Source of the DNA: a bacterium
GTDB taxonomy: Bacteria; Bacillota; Clostridia; Oscillospirales; Acutalibacteraceae
Direction of reading: 5' to 3'
Assembly (NCBI GenBank): GCA_020625875.1
Contig: JAHLAX010000070.1
Coordinates: forward strand, 1-64,000
DNA: 64,000 bases
Shown in pieces: positions 40,030 through 49,782 of the stretch (position 1 is its first letter; the number at the start of each line of letters is the position of its first letter). The translations under genes and the position numbers were made by a program. The notes beneath the pieces were generated by a model that saw nothing but the letters and a program-made list of their open reading frames with translations, made no database searches and was not told the DNA's origin.

Positions 40030-40797
40030 ATGGCGAAAAAAGAAAATGAATCAACAAAAAACGAGCTCATCAAAAACGGCGATAGTGCCCCGAGCAACGC
40101 GCTCAAAGACAGAAGAACTATCTTGACCGCCAAAAGGCTCGAAACCATAGTCGCGATACTTCTCGGCATCACCACATTACTCTCGGCATGGGCTTCGTGG
40201 ATTGGACATCTGCACGGCGGAATCCAGTCTATCAACTTTACAAAAAGCAACAACGCGTCGTCACAGGGCACCGCGGAATATAACCTCGGTATGCAGATGT
40301 ATCTTTCCGATTATATGGTGTGGAACACCATAAAGGATTATGACTATGAACTGGCATCCGCAAAGGCTGACGGCAACCAGAAAAAAATATCCCTCATAAA
40401 AGAAAAGATTAAGACATACAAAGAGCATAACATCAGCGAAATACTGAGCGAAGGCATAAAGTGGATGGAGAAAAACAACGAGGACAATCCATTTAAAATG
40501 CCGAAAATGTCAGAAAAGTATTTTGAGTCGGGGCAGGAGACGTTCAATCAGTCGAAAGAACTGCTTGAGGAAGGCAAGCGCGACAACGCCAAGGGCGACT
40601 CTTATATGCTCGTAACCGTAATATACTCACTGACGCTCTTTCTGCTCGGCATTGTCGGAACATTCAAAAATATGCCGAACCGAATAGCGGTCTTGCTGAT
40701 TGCGGTTGTATTTCTTACTTTCGGCGTCATATATATGTGTACGATACCGCTGCCGACGGGCTTTGAGAAAATGAATTTCTTTGAATTTAATAAATAG
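40030..40797 (+). CDS. Membrane protein of unknown function (DUF4337-like layout)
   Basis: One N-terminal TM, long helical region, two C-terminal TMs. Confidence 0.6.
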   Translation: MAKKENESTKNELIKNGDSAPSNALKDRRTILTAKRLETIVAILLGITTLLSAWASWIGHLHGGIQSINFTKSNNASSQGTAEYNLGMQMYLSDYMVWNTIKDYDYELASAKADGNQKKISLIKEKIKTYKEHNISEILSEGIKWMEKNNEDNPFKMPKMSEKYFESGQETFNQSKELLEEGKRDNAKGDSYMLVTVIYSLTLFLLGIVGTFKNMPNRIAVLLIAVVFLTFGVIYMCTIPLPTGFEKMNFFEFNK

Positions 40798-40810
40798 ATT
40801 TTTTATAAAA

Positions 40811-40858
40811 ACAAGACTGTCATCCTGAACAAATCATAGGATGACAGTTATTTTTTAT
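40811..40858 (+). terminator. Rho-independent terminator
   Basis: GACTGTCATCCTGAACAAATCATAGGATGACAGTTATTTTTT. Confidence 0.8.
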
Positions 40859-40968
40859 CTAACGGTAAGCCTATATCATCAAACACCTATACTATCAACA
40901 AAAAATCATTTGAAAAATATTATTGATATATGTTATAATAAGCTATCAATAATTTGCGGGAGAATATA

Positions 40969-42564
40969 ATGAAACTGAGAAAAACACGCGCCATTGAAGT
41001 TCCTCTCAAAGAAGGTAACTTTGAAACAGTTGATAAGTATATTAAAGAGTGGATGTCACAAAAACACCTTAATCAAACAATTACAATGGAAGTTATGCTT
41101 TTGGTTGAAGCGCTGTTTAATCAGCTGATGGAACAGGGTTATGATTCCAATACTATTCTGACGATAAAGCCGCAGAGAAGCTTTGGCGAAAGCAGTATCA
41201 AGATAGGATTTGAAGGCGACGCCTATGTTCCGGATGAGGAAAGTCAGGATGAGCTTTCGCCCGAATACAGAATCATGCAGGCGTACAAAGATAAAATCAG
41301 CTACAGATACCGATTAGGCTACAACAGCATACAAATCATTGTAAAAAGAAACTACAGGCAATCTTTGATGTACTGCGCGCTCGGAACTCTGCTCGCTATC
41401 CTCGCGTATATTCCGATAAGCGCTTTTATGAGCGCGGATCAACAGGTCGAGCTTGACAGCAAATTAATCTATCCGTTGATGAAGCTTTTTGGAAACGCTA
41501 TGTTGATGGTCGGCACGCCGGTTACGCTGTTTTCACTGATAAAGAATCTTACGGACATATATATTGTTTCAGAAAAAAATTCATCAAGCAGAAAATTGCA
41601 GATGAAAACAATCGTTACTTCTGTTATTTCTATTATGTTAGCGTTCGGGACAAGCCTGTTCATTGCCGTTTTGATGAACTTTCACGAGGGCTATCTCGGC
41701 TCAAAAGCAGCTTTGACACACGGATTGTCTTTTTCGGAGCTTATGTCTTCGGTTATACCGTCCAGCATTTTTGAATCGTTTGATACATATATACCGTTCC
41801 CGATTATTATCGTCGCGCTGCTAATAACATACGCGATGTGCTCAATCGGTAAGCATTTCGATGAAATACAAAAAATAATCAACGTCTGCTATTCACTATT
41901 TTCCAGAATGTTGAACGTCATTATGTTCACACTGCCGTTTTTCTGCTTTTTGTCAATACTGACTGCGCTTCTGCCGAGCGGATTTACCCACCTTATTATT
42001 ATCGTTGAATTTGCAGGTGTGGTTTTAGCCAGCCTGATTGTTATGATTGTTTTTTATCTGCTACGACTGCTGATTGGAGGCGTCAGGATAGGTCATTTTG
42101 TAAAACGACTTCCGCCGTTGATTTGGGAAAACTTTAAAATCAATTCAGCCATCAACGCTGTTCCGTTCAATATCAGATACTGCGTGCGAAAATACAAGTT
42201 CAACAGAAACCGCATTTCGGCAAAGCTTCCGATTCTTGCAGAAACCAACCTGGACGGCAACTGTTTTCTGATTATGCTGATTTCAATGCTTTTAGTGTTC
42301 GTATTGGGAGTTAATGTTTCGTGGATGCATATTGTGGGAATCGCGGTTCTTATCCTGTTCCTCTCGCTCGGCGCGCCCAACCAGCCTGGCTCTATTGTAA
42401 TCGGTGTGTTAATTATCACCTTTTTCCTACAGGCGGATGGGATAATCTCAATCGCGATATATGCCGAAGTATTCTTTGGAGCGATTCAGAACATCATCAA
42501 CGTCACAGGAGATATTGTTACCGTAGCGATAGAGGAGAGCAAGGCAGCTCTAAAGAAAGCGTAA
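40969..42564 (+). CDS. Dicarboxylate/amino acid:cation symporter-like (SDF family) protein with N-terminal degenerate HATPase/RsbW-like domain
   Basis: ATG at 40969 with GGGAGA RBS; N-terminal MEVMLLVEALFNQLMEQG resembles an HATPase N-box; C-terminal SDF-like features LPILAETNLDGNCF (cf. NMDGT), GAPNQPGSIVIG, NVTGDIVTVAIEE. Confidence 0.75.
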   Translation: MKLRKTRAIEVPLKEGNFETVDKYIKEWMSQKHLNQTITMEVMLLVEALFNQLMEQGYDSNTILTIKPQRSFGESSIKIGFEGDAYVPDEESQDELSPEYRIMQAYKDKISYRYRLGYNSIQIIVKRNYRQSLMYCALGTLLAILAYIPISAFMSADQQVELDSKLIYPLMKLFGNAMLMVGTPVTLFSLIKNLTDIYIVSEKNSSSRKLQMKTIVTSVISIMLAFGTSLFIAVLMNFHEGYLGSKAALTHGLSFSELMSSVIPSSIFESFDTYIPFPIIIVALLITYAMCSIGKHFDEIQKIINVCYSLFSRMLNVIMFTLPFFCFLSILTALLPSGFTHLIIIVEFAGVVLASLIVMIVFYLLRLLIGGVRIGHFVKRLPPLIWENFKINSAINAVPFNIRYCVRKYKFNRNRISAKLPILAETNLDGNCFLIMLISMLLVFVLGVNVSWMHIVGIAVLILFLSLGAPNQPGSIVIGVLIITFFLQADGIISIAIYAEVFFGAIQNIINVTGDIVTVAIEESKAALKKA

Positions 42565-42593
42565 CCAACCAGACAAAGTAAAATAAAAGAACA

Positions 42594-42632
42594 AAACGAC
42601 ACCGTTGAATTAAATGACGGTGTCGTTTTTTT
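42594..42632 (+). terminator. Rho-independent terminator after the symporter-like gene
   Basis: AAACGACACCGT TGAATTAAATG ACGGTGTCGTTTTTTT. Confidence 0.88.
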
Positions 42633-42700
42633 GCAGGTTAAAAGTTTGTTGGTTCTATCTCGTTCTAACTGTCGGAATAGCGACTATTATGGTTAAATAT

Positions 42701-42880
42701 GTTCGAGTCCCTTTCTGTTAGTGCTTCGCACAAAGCGCGCTGAAAGTATGTTTAATCTTGCGAAGTGCTCCATCTCGTTTGTTGCGGCGTGTTTGTAGCT
42801 ATAGGTTCATCTGCGCTCCTCCCTAAAATTGTCCCACCGGGACAATTTCTTAACGGTCGGCTTCGAGTCCCTTTCAGCGC
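42701..42880. repeat. Partial tRNA-Arg 3'-end fragments beside the intact gene
   Basis: GTTCGAGTCCCTTTC (+) at 42701-42715, GCGCGCTGAAAG (-) at 42735-42746, GGTCGG-CTTCGAGTCCCTTTCAGCGC (+) at 42855-42880. Confidence 0.75.
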
Positions 42881-42920
42881 ATAAAATAACAGGTACCCTA
42901 TTGGGTACCTGTTATTTTAT
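42881..42920. terminator. Perfect 18-bp hairpin downstream of tRNA-Arg, probable terminator
   Basis: ATAAAATAACAGGTACCC TATT GGGTACCTGTTATTTTAT. Confidence 0.8.
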
Positions 42921-42921
42921 A

Positions 42922-42998
42922 TGGCGCGCTGAAAGGGACTCGAACCCCCGACCTACTGGTTCGTAGCCAGTCACTCTATCCAGCTGAGCTATCAGCGC
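42922..42998 (-). tRNA. tRNA-Arg (anticodon ACG), CCA encoded
   Basis: Reverse strand GCGCTGATAGCTCAGCTGGATAGAGTGACTGGCTACGAACCAGTAGGTCGGGGGTTCGAGTCCCTTTCAGCGCGCCA; 7-bp acceptor stem and anticodon stem ACTGG/CCAGT. Confidence 0.96.
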
Positions 42999-43063
42999 GT
43001 ATCGGGCGGAATTTTTCCGCCCGTATATAATAACACTTTTAATTGAAAAATGCAAGTGTTATT

Positions 43064-44467
43064 TTAAATATTGTTATAAAAAGCGTAAAAAGCGCGGTAT
43101 GTCTCGTAAACATCAACCTTGCTGATAATCTCGAACGGAGCGTGCATCGACAGCACAGCAACGCCCAAATCAACAACATCAACGTTCATATTCGCGACAT
43201 ACTTGGCTATGGTTCCGCCGCCGCCGATGTCTACCTTACCGAGCTCGCCGACCTGCCACATAATCTTTTCACTCTCAAGCATTGAGCGGATTTCGCCCAT
43301 ATACTCTGCTGAAGCGTCAGAAGTGTCGTACTTTCCGCCGTGGCCTGTATACTTCGAAATAATTACGCCCTGATTAATATAGCTTGCGTTCTTCGGCTCG
43401 TAGGCGCTCGCGTAAATCGGGTCAAACGCGGCGTTAACGTCAGCCGAGAGACATTTGCTCTTAGAAAGCGCACGGTAGCCCTCTTCACCGTCAGCCTTGG
43501 CAAGGTCATAAATAAAGTAGCGCAAAAAGTCGCTCTGCATACCAGTGTTGCCGTCGGAGCCTGTCTCCTCTTTATCGGTCAGATATGTGATACAGGTACG
43601 TTTCGGCTTTTCGGTATTAAGCGCCGCCATAAGCGCGGGATAAGCGCAGACCTTGTCATCGTGGCCGTAACCGCCTATAAGACTGCGGTCAAAACCGATG
43701 TCGCGGCTCTTCTGAGCGGGCACAAGGCACAGCTCGGCGGAAAGGAAATCACTCTCGGTGATGCCGTATCTGTCGTTGAGAATCTTCATAACGTTGAGTT
43801 TTACAAGGTCGCTCTCGTCGTCTTCCGTTTCAATCGGTCTTGAGCCGATGAGCACGTTGAGGTTCTCGCCCTCGATTGCCTGAGAGAGTTTTTTTGAAGC
43901 CTGTTCTCTGGCGAGATGCGGTAACAAATCGGTAATGCAGAAGCATGGGTCGCTTTCATCAACACCGACCTTGATATTAACCTTTTCGCCATTTAGCTTT
44001 ACAACCGTACCGTGAAGCGCGAGCGGCATAACCGTCCACTGGTACTTTTTGATACCGCCGTAATAGTGAGTTTTAAAATAAGCGAGAGAATTGTCCTCAT
44101 AAAGGGGATTGGGCTTGAGGTCAACGCGGGGTGAGTCGATATGCGCTATTGAGAGCATAACGCCGTCCTTTGTGCCCTGTTCGCCGATTACCGCGAGAGC
44201 GATTGCCTTGTCACGGTTGATATAATAAACCTTATCGCCCGCGCTATACTTTTTGTCCTGCTCAAACTCAACAAAGCCGTTTTCCTTAGCGAGCTTCAGC
44301 GAATACTCAACAGCCTCGCGCTCAACAGGTGAGTTGTCGAGGAAGGTTTTATAGCCTTCGCAGAACTCATCCGCCTTTTTAACGGTTTCTTCTGATACGG
44401 TCGCCATACCCTTTTTTGAGGGCATAAGAAGCTGCTCTTTTAATTCCTTTGTTTTATTATCTGCCAT
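43064..44467 (-). CDS. M18 family aminopeptidase
   Basis: LSIAHIDSPRVDLKPNPLYED, GGYGHDDKVCAYPAL, DKEETGSDGNTG, SKYTGHGGKYDTSDAS. Confidence 0.92.
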   Translation of the reverse strand: MADNKTKELKEQLLMPSKKGMATVSEETVKKADEFCEGYKTFLDNSPVEREAVEYSLKLAKENGFVEFEQDKKYSAGDKVYYINRDKAIALAVIGEQGTKDGVMLSIAHIDSPRVDLKPNPLYEDNSLAYFKTHYYGGIKKYQWTVMPLALHGTVVKLNGEKVNIKVGVDESDPCFCITDLLPHLAREQASKKLSQAIEGENLNVLIGSRPIETEDDESDLVKLNVMKILNDRYGITESDFLSAELCLVPAQKSRDIGFDRSLIGGYGHDDKVCAYPALMAALNTEKPKRTCITYLTDKEETGSDGNTGMQSDFLRYFIYDLAKADGEEGYRALSKSKCLSADVNAAFDPIYASAYEPKNASYINQGVIISKYTGHGGKYDTSDASAEYMGEIRSMLESEKIMWQVGELGKVDIGGGGTIAKYVANMNVDVVDLGVAVLSMHAPFEIISKVDVYETYRAFYAFYNNI

Positions 44468-44598
44468 TTTAATTACCTCCGAATTTAAATCTATTAATTC
44501 ATCCTGTCAAGTTTATTATATTCCTTTGACCCGCCGTTTATCAGCAATTAGTCAAAAACAAATTCTAAAAAGGCGGATTCGACTGTCGGGGCACCCAA

Positions 44599-45261
44599 CT
44601 AACTAAAGTAAATCTTTTTATACTTTTCTTTAGCGTCGAGCACACGGTCAACGTGGTTTTTTGTTTCTTCGTACGGTATGTTTTCGAGCGTTACGCCGTC
44701 GGAGCTATAATCGGGATTCTTAAGCCAGCTTTTGACGTTATCGGGACCCGCGTTATAAGCGGCGATAACCAGCCTTTCGTCACCGAATTCCTTAAAAAGA
44801 TAGCTGATAAAATATGTACCGAAATCAATATTGATTGACGGTTCAAGCAGTCCGTCGTCAACATACGAAATATCGCGCAGCCTGCAAAGCCAATCGTAGG
44901 TTTCGTTCGTCAGCTGCATAAGCCCTATGGCTCCCGCCGAGCTCACCGCGTCCTTGTCAAAATGAGATTCGGTACGTATCATCGCGTAGACAAGCTCTTT
45001 TTCGACATTATAATCAGCACTCGCTTTGTCAACATACTCGCTGTATTTAATCGGATAAAGCGCGCTTCCGATTTTTTTCTGAGTTTTGCTGTTAGTTAAT
45101 ACCAAAATACCGACAACAAGCACTGCGATTAGTATTACGGCAATAACAATACGCTTGCGCTTTGGTTTTTTTCTTCTTTGTCTTGAGCGCCTGCCGCGTC
45201 TGTCGCGCGATTCGCGGCTTTCGCTTCTGTTGCGCCTGTCGTATTTTCTAGTTTGAGCCAA
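44599..45261 (-). CDS. Lytic transglycosylase (SLT domain) with basic N-terminus and TM
   Basis: VYAMIRTESHFDKDAVSSAGAIGLMQL, AAYNAGPDNVKSWL. Confidence 0.92.
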   Translation of the reverse strand: MAQTRKYDRRNRSESRESRDRRGRRSRQRRKKPKRKRIVIAVILIAVLVVGILVLTNSKTQKKIGSALYPIKYSEYVDKASADYNVEKELVYAMIRTESHFDKDAVSSAGAIGLMQLTNETYDWLCRLRDISYVDDGLLEPSINIDFGTYFISYLFKEFGDERLVIAAYNAGPDNVKSWLKNPDYSSDGVTLENIPYEETKNHVDRVLDAKEKYKKIYFS

Positions 45262-45865
45262 ATCGCACCTCTAAATCATTAATTACCTTTTCTGTCGCTG
45301 TTTTCAGCGACTCAAAATCAGAATTATTCTCAATTATATAATCGCTGTTCTGTCTGAAAAACTGCTCGGAATACTGCGCGTTCATACGCTGTTCAGCCTG
45401 AGCCGTCGTAATTCCGTCACGCTCGATTATACGGCTGAGTCGGGACTCCTTTGGCGCGGTTACGCATATCACGCAATCACAAATCAACTCAAGCCCGCTC
45501 TCAAAAAGCTGAGACGCGTCGAACAGTATTTTTGTCGCTCCCGAAACTGTCAGTCTTTTAAGCTCATTAAAAAACAATGTAGTAATAAAGGGATGGGTAA
45601 CGCTGTTCAAAAGCTTTTTTGTATCAGCGTTTTTAAATGCGCGCTCAGCGAGCAGGCTTCTGTTGAGCTCATCGTCATCAAAAATGTCGCTGCCGAAATT
45701 TGCTTTAAGACTTTGAATCACAAGCGGATTGCTCATAATCGCCCGAGCCAAGGCGTCGGCACATATTACCGAATAACCGTTATCACGGAATATCCCCGCG
45801 ACTTCGCTTTTACCCGCGCCCGTAGTACCGGTAAGCCCTATTAGTTTATAGTTTTTCAAGGTCAA
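45248..45865 (-). CDS. coaE: Dephospho-CoA kinase
   Basis: IGLTGTTGAGKSEVAGIF, CADALARAI, ITHPF-like VTHPFI. Confidence 0.94.
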   Translation of the reverse strand: MTLKNYKLIGLTGTTGAGKSEVAGIFRDNGYSVICADALARAIMSNPLVIQSLKANFGSDIFDDDELNRSLLAERAFKNADTKKLLNSVTHPFITTLFFNELKRLTVSGATKILFDASQLFESGLELICDCVICVTAPKESRLSRIIERDGITTAQAEQRMNAQYSEQFFRQNSDYIIENNSDFESLKTATEKVINDLEVRFGSN

Positions 45866-46874
45866 TCACCTCAAATCCAGCAGCGCGGATAAGTCGGTTA
45901 TAAAGCGCCATTCCCACGCCGTCAGGCTTGGGGCAGCGCGCGTAAACAGTTTTAACATTCTCGCCGTCAATCTGTCTGAGCCTGTCAAATAATTTTTGCG
46001 CCTGAATGTCGATGTCCTCACTGTTGCCCAGCGAGAATGAACGAACATTCAATTCTTCAACGTCCTCATTATAACAGAGCGCGGCGTCGTTTTTGCCCGC
46101 GTTTTTATTCACATAATCAATGTAACCCTCTCCCCTGACGAGTATAACACGAGCTTTAGGGGCATAGTGCTTATACTTCATCCCGGGGGAAGCGGCTTTC
46201 GCGTTTTCATCAAGCTGATTAAGCACAGCGTCGTCAACGTCAACAGCGCCGATTACGCTCTCTATCTGTTCAACGGTTATTCCGCCCGGACGCAAGAGCC
46301 GAGGTTTGTCGGGTACCATTGTTATAACCGTACTTTCGAGACCTACTCTGCACTCGCCGCCATCAACAACAGCGTCAATCCTGCCATTTAAATCGTTCAT
46401 AACGTGCGCGGCTGAAGTCGGACTGGGCGAGCCTGAAATATTAGCCGAGGGAGCGGCTAAAGGAACGCCCGCCGCTTTTATAATCGCCTGAGCAGTTTTG
46501 TGCTCGGGAAAACGTATCGCCACAGTATCAAGCCCCGCGCTGACCTCATCGGGTATCGCGCTGCCCTTGGGCATAATCATTGTGAGCGGACCGCTCCAGA
46601 ATCTTTCGGCGAGCAGTTTCGCTTTTTTGGGGAAGTCGGCGACCAGATTAAACCTCTCAATATCACCAATCTCGGCTATATGGACAATCAGCGGATTGTC
46701 CATAGGTCTGCCCTTTGCCTTAAAAATCCCCGCGACCGCCGCGCCGTCAAGGGCGTTAGCGGCAAGACCGTAGACCGTTTCGGTCGGTATACCGACTAAG
46801 CCGCCGTTACGCAGGATTTCGCCCGCCTGTTTTATATCGTTTTCGTTATCGCATAGTAAGAGAGTGTTCATCAA
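45846..46874 (-). CDS. L-threonylcarbamoyladenylate synthase (TsaC/Sua5 family with C-terminal Sua5 domain)
   Basis: [45 protein letters not shown]. Confidence 0.93.
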   Translation of the reverse strand: MMNTLLLCDNENDIKQAGEILRNGGLVGIPTETVYGLAANALDGAAVAGIFKAKGRPMDNPLIVHIAEIGDIERFNLVADFPKKAKLLAERFWSGPLTMIMPKGSAIPDEVSAGLDTVAIRFPEHKTAQAIIKAAGVPLAAPSANISGSPSPTSAAHVMNDLNGRIDAVVDGGECRVGLESTVITMVPDKPRLLRPGGITVEQIESVIGAVDVDDAVLNQLDENAKAASPGMKYKHYAPKARVILVRGEGYIDYVNKNAGKNDAALCYNEDVEELNVRSFSLGNSEDIDIQAQKLFDRLRQIDGENVKTVYARCPKPDGVGMALYNRLIRAAGFEVIDLEKL

Positions 46875-47947
46875 TTCTCCATACTTTCTTTCAGCTTCTG
46901 AGCTCTGTCAGCGGCGACAAGCGAATCAATTACCTCGTCCAAATCGCCGTTGAGAATATCCTCGAGCTTATAAAGCGTAAGTCCGATTCTGTGGTCGGTC
47001 AATCTGCCCTGCGGGTAGTTATAGGTACGGATACGCTCGCTTCGGTCACCCGAGCCGACCTGGCTTTTGCGCTCGGCTGAGATTGCGCTGTCCTGAGCCT
47101 CCTGCTTTTCCTGAAGCAGTCTGGACTTTAGCACCTTGAGCGCCTTGTCCTTGTTTTTATACTGGCTTCGCTCGTCCTGACACTCAACAACCATACCCGT
47201 GGGCAGGTGAGTGATTCTGATAGCGGAGGATGTCTTGTTGATATGCTGACCGCCCGCGCCAGATGAGCGGAAGGTGTCTATCTTTAAATCCTTAGGGTTG
47301 ATTTCCATCTCAACCTCATCAGCCTCGGGCAGAACCGCCACAGTAGTTGTAGAGGTATGAATACGCCCCTGACTTTCGGTTTCGGGCACGCGCTGAACGC
47401 GGTGAACGCCGCTCTCGTACTTAAAGCGGCTGTAAGCGCCCGCGCCGTTAATCATAAACGAGATTTCTTTATATCCGCCAAGTTCGGTTTCGTTGGCGTT
47501 TATTAGTTCAATCTTAAATCCCTTGCGCTCGGCGTACATCGAGTACATTCTGAAAAGCACCGCCGAAAACAGCGCGCTCTCCTCGCCGCCCGCGCCGCCG
47601 CGGATTTCGACGATTACGTTGCGTTCATCGTTTGGGTCCTTAGGCAGAAGCAGAATTTTTAATTCATCTGAAAGGACCTCAATGTTCTTTTTAGCTTCGT
47701 CAAGCTCAATCTGGGCGAGCTCACGGAGCTCTTCATCAACTGAGTTGTCGTTCAAAATCTCAAGACTGTCGTCAATTGTCGTCTGAGTATCCTTATACTC
47801 GCGGTATTTTAGTACAACGGGCTCAAGCTCGTGGATTTCTTTCATAATCTTCTGGTACTCATCCACGTTCGCCGCGATGTCGGGCTCATATATTTTTTTA
47901 TTCAGTTCGCTGTAGCGTTTGTCAAAAATCTCTATCTTTTCAAACAT
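46871..47947 (-). CDS. prfA: Peptide chain release factor 1
   Basis: GGQ motif in [27 protein letters not shown]1-type [18 protein letters not shown]. Confidence 0.95.
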   Translation of the reverse strand: MFEKIEIFDKRYSELNKKIYEPDIAANVDEYQKIMKEIHELEPVVLKYREYKDTQTTIDDSLEILNDNSVDEELRELAQIELDEAKKNIEVLSDELKILLLPKDPNDERNVIVEIRGGAGGEESALFSAVLFRMYSMYAERKGFKIELINANETELGGYKEISFMINGAGAYSRFKYESGVHRVQRVPETESQGRIHTSTTTVAVLPEADEVEMEINPKDLKIDTFRSSGAGGQHINKTSSAIRITHLPTGMVVECQDERSQYKNKDKALKVLKSRLLQEKQEAQDSAISAERKSQVGSGDRSERIRTYNYPQGRLTDHRIGLTLYKLEDILNGDLDEVIDSLVAADRAQKLKESMEN

Positions 47948-47948
47948 A

Positions 47949-48125
47949 TTAACTCAATACTCTCTTTATACTTTTTTCAACCTTTTTTCTTGGAACCATA
48001 ACCTCTCGCCCGCAGTTCTCGCATTTGATTTTAAAATCCATTCCGACCCTTAAGAGTTCAAAGGTCTTGCAGCCGCAGGGATGAGGCTTTTTGAGTTCAA
48101 TTCTGTCGCCAACTTTTAAATTCAT
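47949..48125 (-). CDS. DUF951 family small zinc-binding-like protein (58 aa), not in the supplied ORF track
   Basis: Reverse strand [65 protein letters not shown] cysteines. Confidence 0.9.
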   Translation of the reverse strand: MNLKVGDRIELKKPHPCGCKTFELLRVGMDFKIKCENCGREVMVPRKKVEKSIKRVLS

Positions 48126-48226
48126 ATTATCATCTTATTATACAATATTCTATTAAAAATAGCAAATTCATTTTACTATCCTATTAAGTAAATATGCGGG
48201 AGCAGCAGGAGCGGCTCCCCTACAAT

Positions 48227-49468
48227 CTATATTAGATATTCATCTAGTTTTCTATACATTGCTTCGTCGATTACTGCCTCGACCTCTATTCCGTCAGCGG
48301 TGTAGGTCTCGCTGATGAGGTTTGCCTTCTCACGTATCTCATTCACAACTCCGCCCATATTGAACGGCAAAAGCAGTTTTACGCGCTTAACGCGCACGGG
48401 CAGGTTGTTCTCAATCGCTTTGAGCAGTTTGTCGATACCCGTGCCGTTTTTCGCGCTGATGTGAACATTGAGGTTATCGTCGGGCGCGATTTCGAGCGGC
48501 GAGAGTTTGTCGCATTTATTATAGACATTGATTATCGGGGTATCGCCGCAGCCGAGCTCCGCGATTAAATCGGCTGTGACCTCTCTGTGCGTCATTACCT
48601 CGGGGGAACTCGCGTCACACACGTTGAGAATAATATCGGACTGAGCTGCCTCCTCGAGCGTAGATTTGAAAGCTTCTACAAGTCCGTGCGGCAGTCTGCG
48701 CACAAGACCAACGGTATCAATCAGCATAACCGTAACGCCGTCGGGCAACTTCAACGCGCGCGAGGTCGGGTCAAGTGTAGCGAAAAGCTTATCCTGAGCA
48801 AGTACGCCCGCGTCTGTCAAAAAGTTCATCAGAGTGCTTTTGCCTGCGTTTGTGTAGCCGACAATCGCGACTGTGATTATGCCGTCCTTGTCGCGGCGCT
48901 CGCGCAGACGGTTGCGGTGGTTTTCAACGTCCTTAAGCTGTTCTTTCAGCGTTTCCATACGGCGGTGAATGTGTCGGCGGTCGGTTTCTAGCTTTGTTTC
49001 ACCTGGTCCTCGTGTGCCGATACCGCCGCCGAGACGCGACAGTTCAACGCCCTTGCCCGTAAGTCGTGGCAGAGTGTATTTTAGCTGAGCGAGCTCAACC
49101 TGGAGCTTACCCTCTTTTGAACGCGCTCTTAGCGCGAAAATATCGAGAATCAATGTTGTACGGTCGATAACGCGCGTGTCGGTTTCTCGCTCCAATGTTT
49201 TTATCTGGGTGGGGCTGAGCTCACTGTCGCAGACAATCAGGTCAATCTCCTGACTTTCGCAGATTTCCTTGATTTCAATCAGCTTTCCGCTGCCGACATA
49301 TGTCGCGGTTTCGGGACGGTCAAGCTTTTGAATAACCGTGAACACAGGCTCAGCGCCCGCGCTCTTGACAAGCTCCTCGAGCTCGTCCATACTCGACTCG
49401 GCGTCAAACTTACCTGTGTCTACAGACACCAACAGCGCCCTTGTGATTTTTTCTTCGGTTTCTATCAT
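48227..49468 (-). CDS. hflX: GTPase HflX
   Basis: GPGETKLETDRRHIHRR, VGYTNAGKSTLMNFLT, DTVGLVRRLPHGLVEAFKSTLEE. Confidence 0.94.
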   Translation of the reverse strand: MIETEEKITRALLVSVDTGKFDAESSMDELEELVKSAGAEPVFTVIQKLDRPETATYVGSGKLIEIKEICESQEIDLIVCDSELSPTQIKTLERETDTRVIDRTTLILDIFALRARSKEGKLQVELAQLKYTLPRLTGKGVELSRLGGGIGTRGPGETKLETDRRHIHRRMETLKEQLKDVENHRNRLRERRDKDGIITVAIVGYTNAGKSTLMNFLTDAGVLAQDKLFATLDPTSRALKLPDGVTVMLIDTVGLVRRLPHGLVEAFKSTLEEAAQSDIILNVCDASSPEVMTHREVTADLIAELGCGDTPIINVYNKCDKLSPLEIAPDDNLNVHISAKNGTGIDKLLKAIENNLPVRVKRVKLLLPFNMGGVVNEIREKANLISETYTADGIEVEAVIDEAMYRKLDEYLI

Positions 49469-49633
49469 AAGGTACCTCATTTTAATTTGAGCATTTAGTG
49501 AACAGTGAATACAAATGAGTACGGGCGAAGCCCGTCCTTCACTGATCACTAGTATAGTATAAAATCATTTATTTTTCAACTTATTACTTGACATCAATAA
49601 AAAAAAGGGGTATTATATTTTAGACAATAAAAC

Positions 49634-49714
49634 ACAGGGGTGCTGACAGCGAGCCTACTGTCGGCTGAGATTATACCCTAAACCTGATTCGGATAATGCC
49701 GACGTAGGGAGCTT
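49634..49714 (+). promoter_or_regulatory. TPP riboswitch (THI element)
   Basis: GGGGTGC...CGGCTGAGATTATACCCTAAACCTGATTCGGATAATGCCGACGTAGGGA, matching the THI consensus CUGAGA...ACCUGAU...GGAUAAUGCC..CGUAGGGA. Confidence 0.95.
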
Positions 49715-49734
49715 GTTAACATATTTGCATTTTG

Positions 49735-49767
49735 AGCACTACGCCTGCGCGTGGTGCTTTTATTTTT
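49735..49767 (+). terminator. Intrinsic terminator between TPP aptamer and thiT
   Basis: AGCACTACGC CTGC GCGTGGTGCT TTTATTTTT, 10-bp stem. Confidence 0.85.
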
Positions 49768-49782
49768 AAAGGAGTAATGAAA

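Noticed and set aside
42701-42998. Prophage or genomic island attachment site at tRNA-Arg
   Set aside because: tRNA 3' fragments are present, but the longest is inverted rather than direct, and no integrase or phage genes lie nearby.
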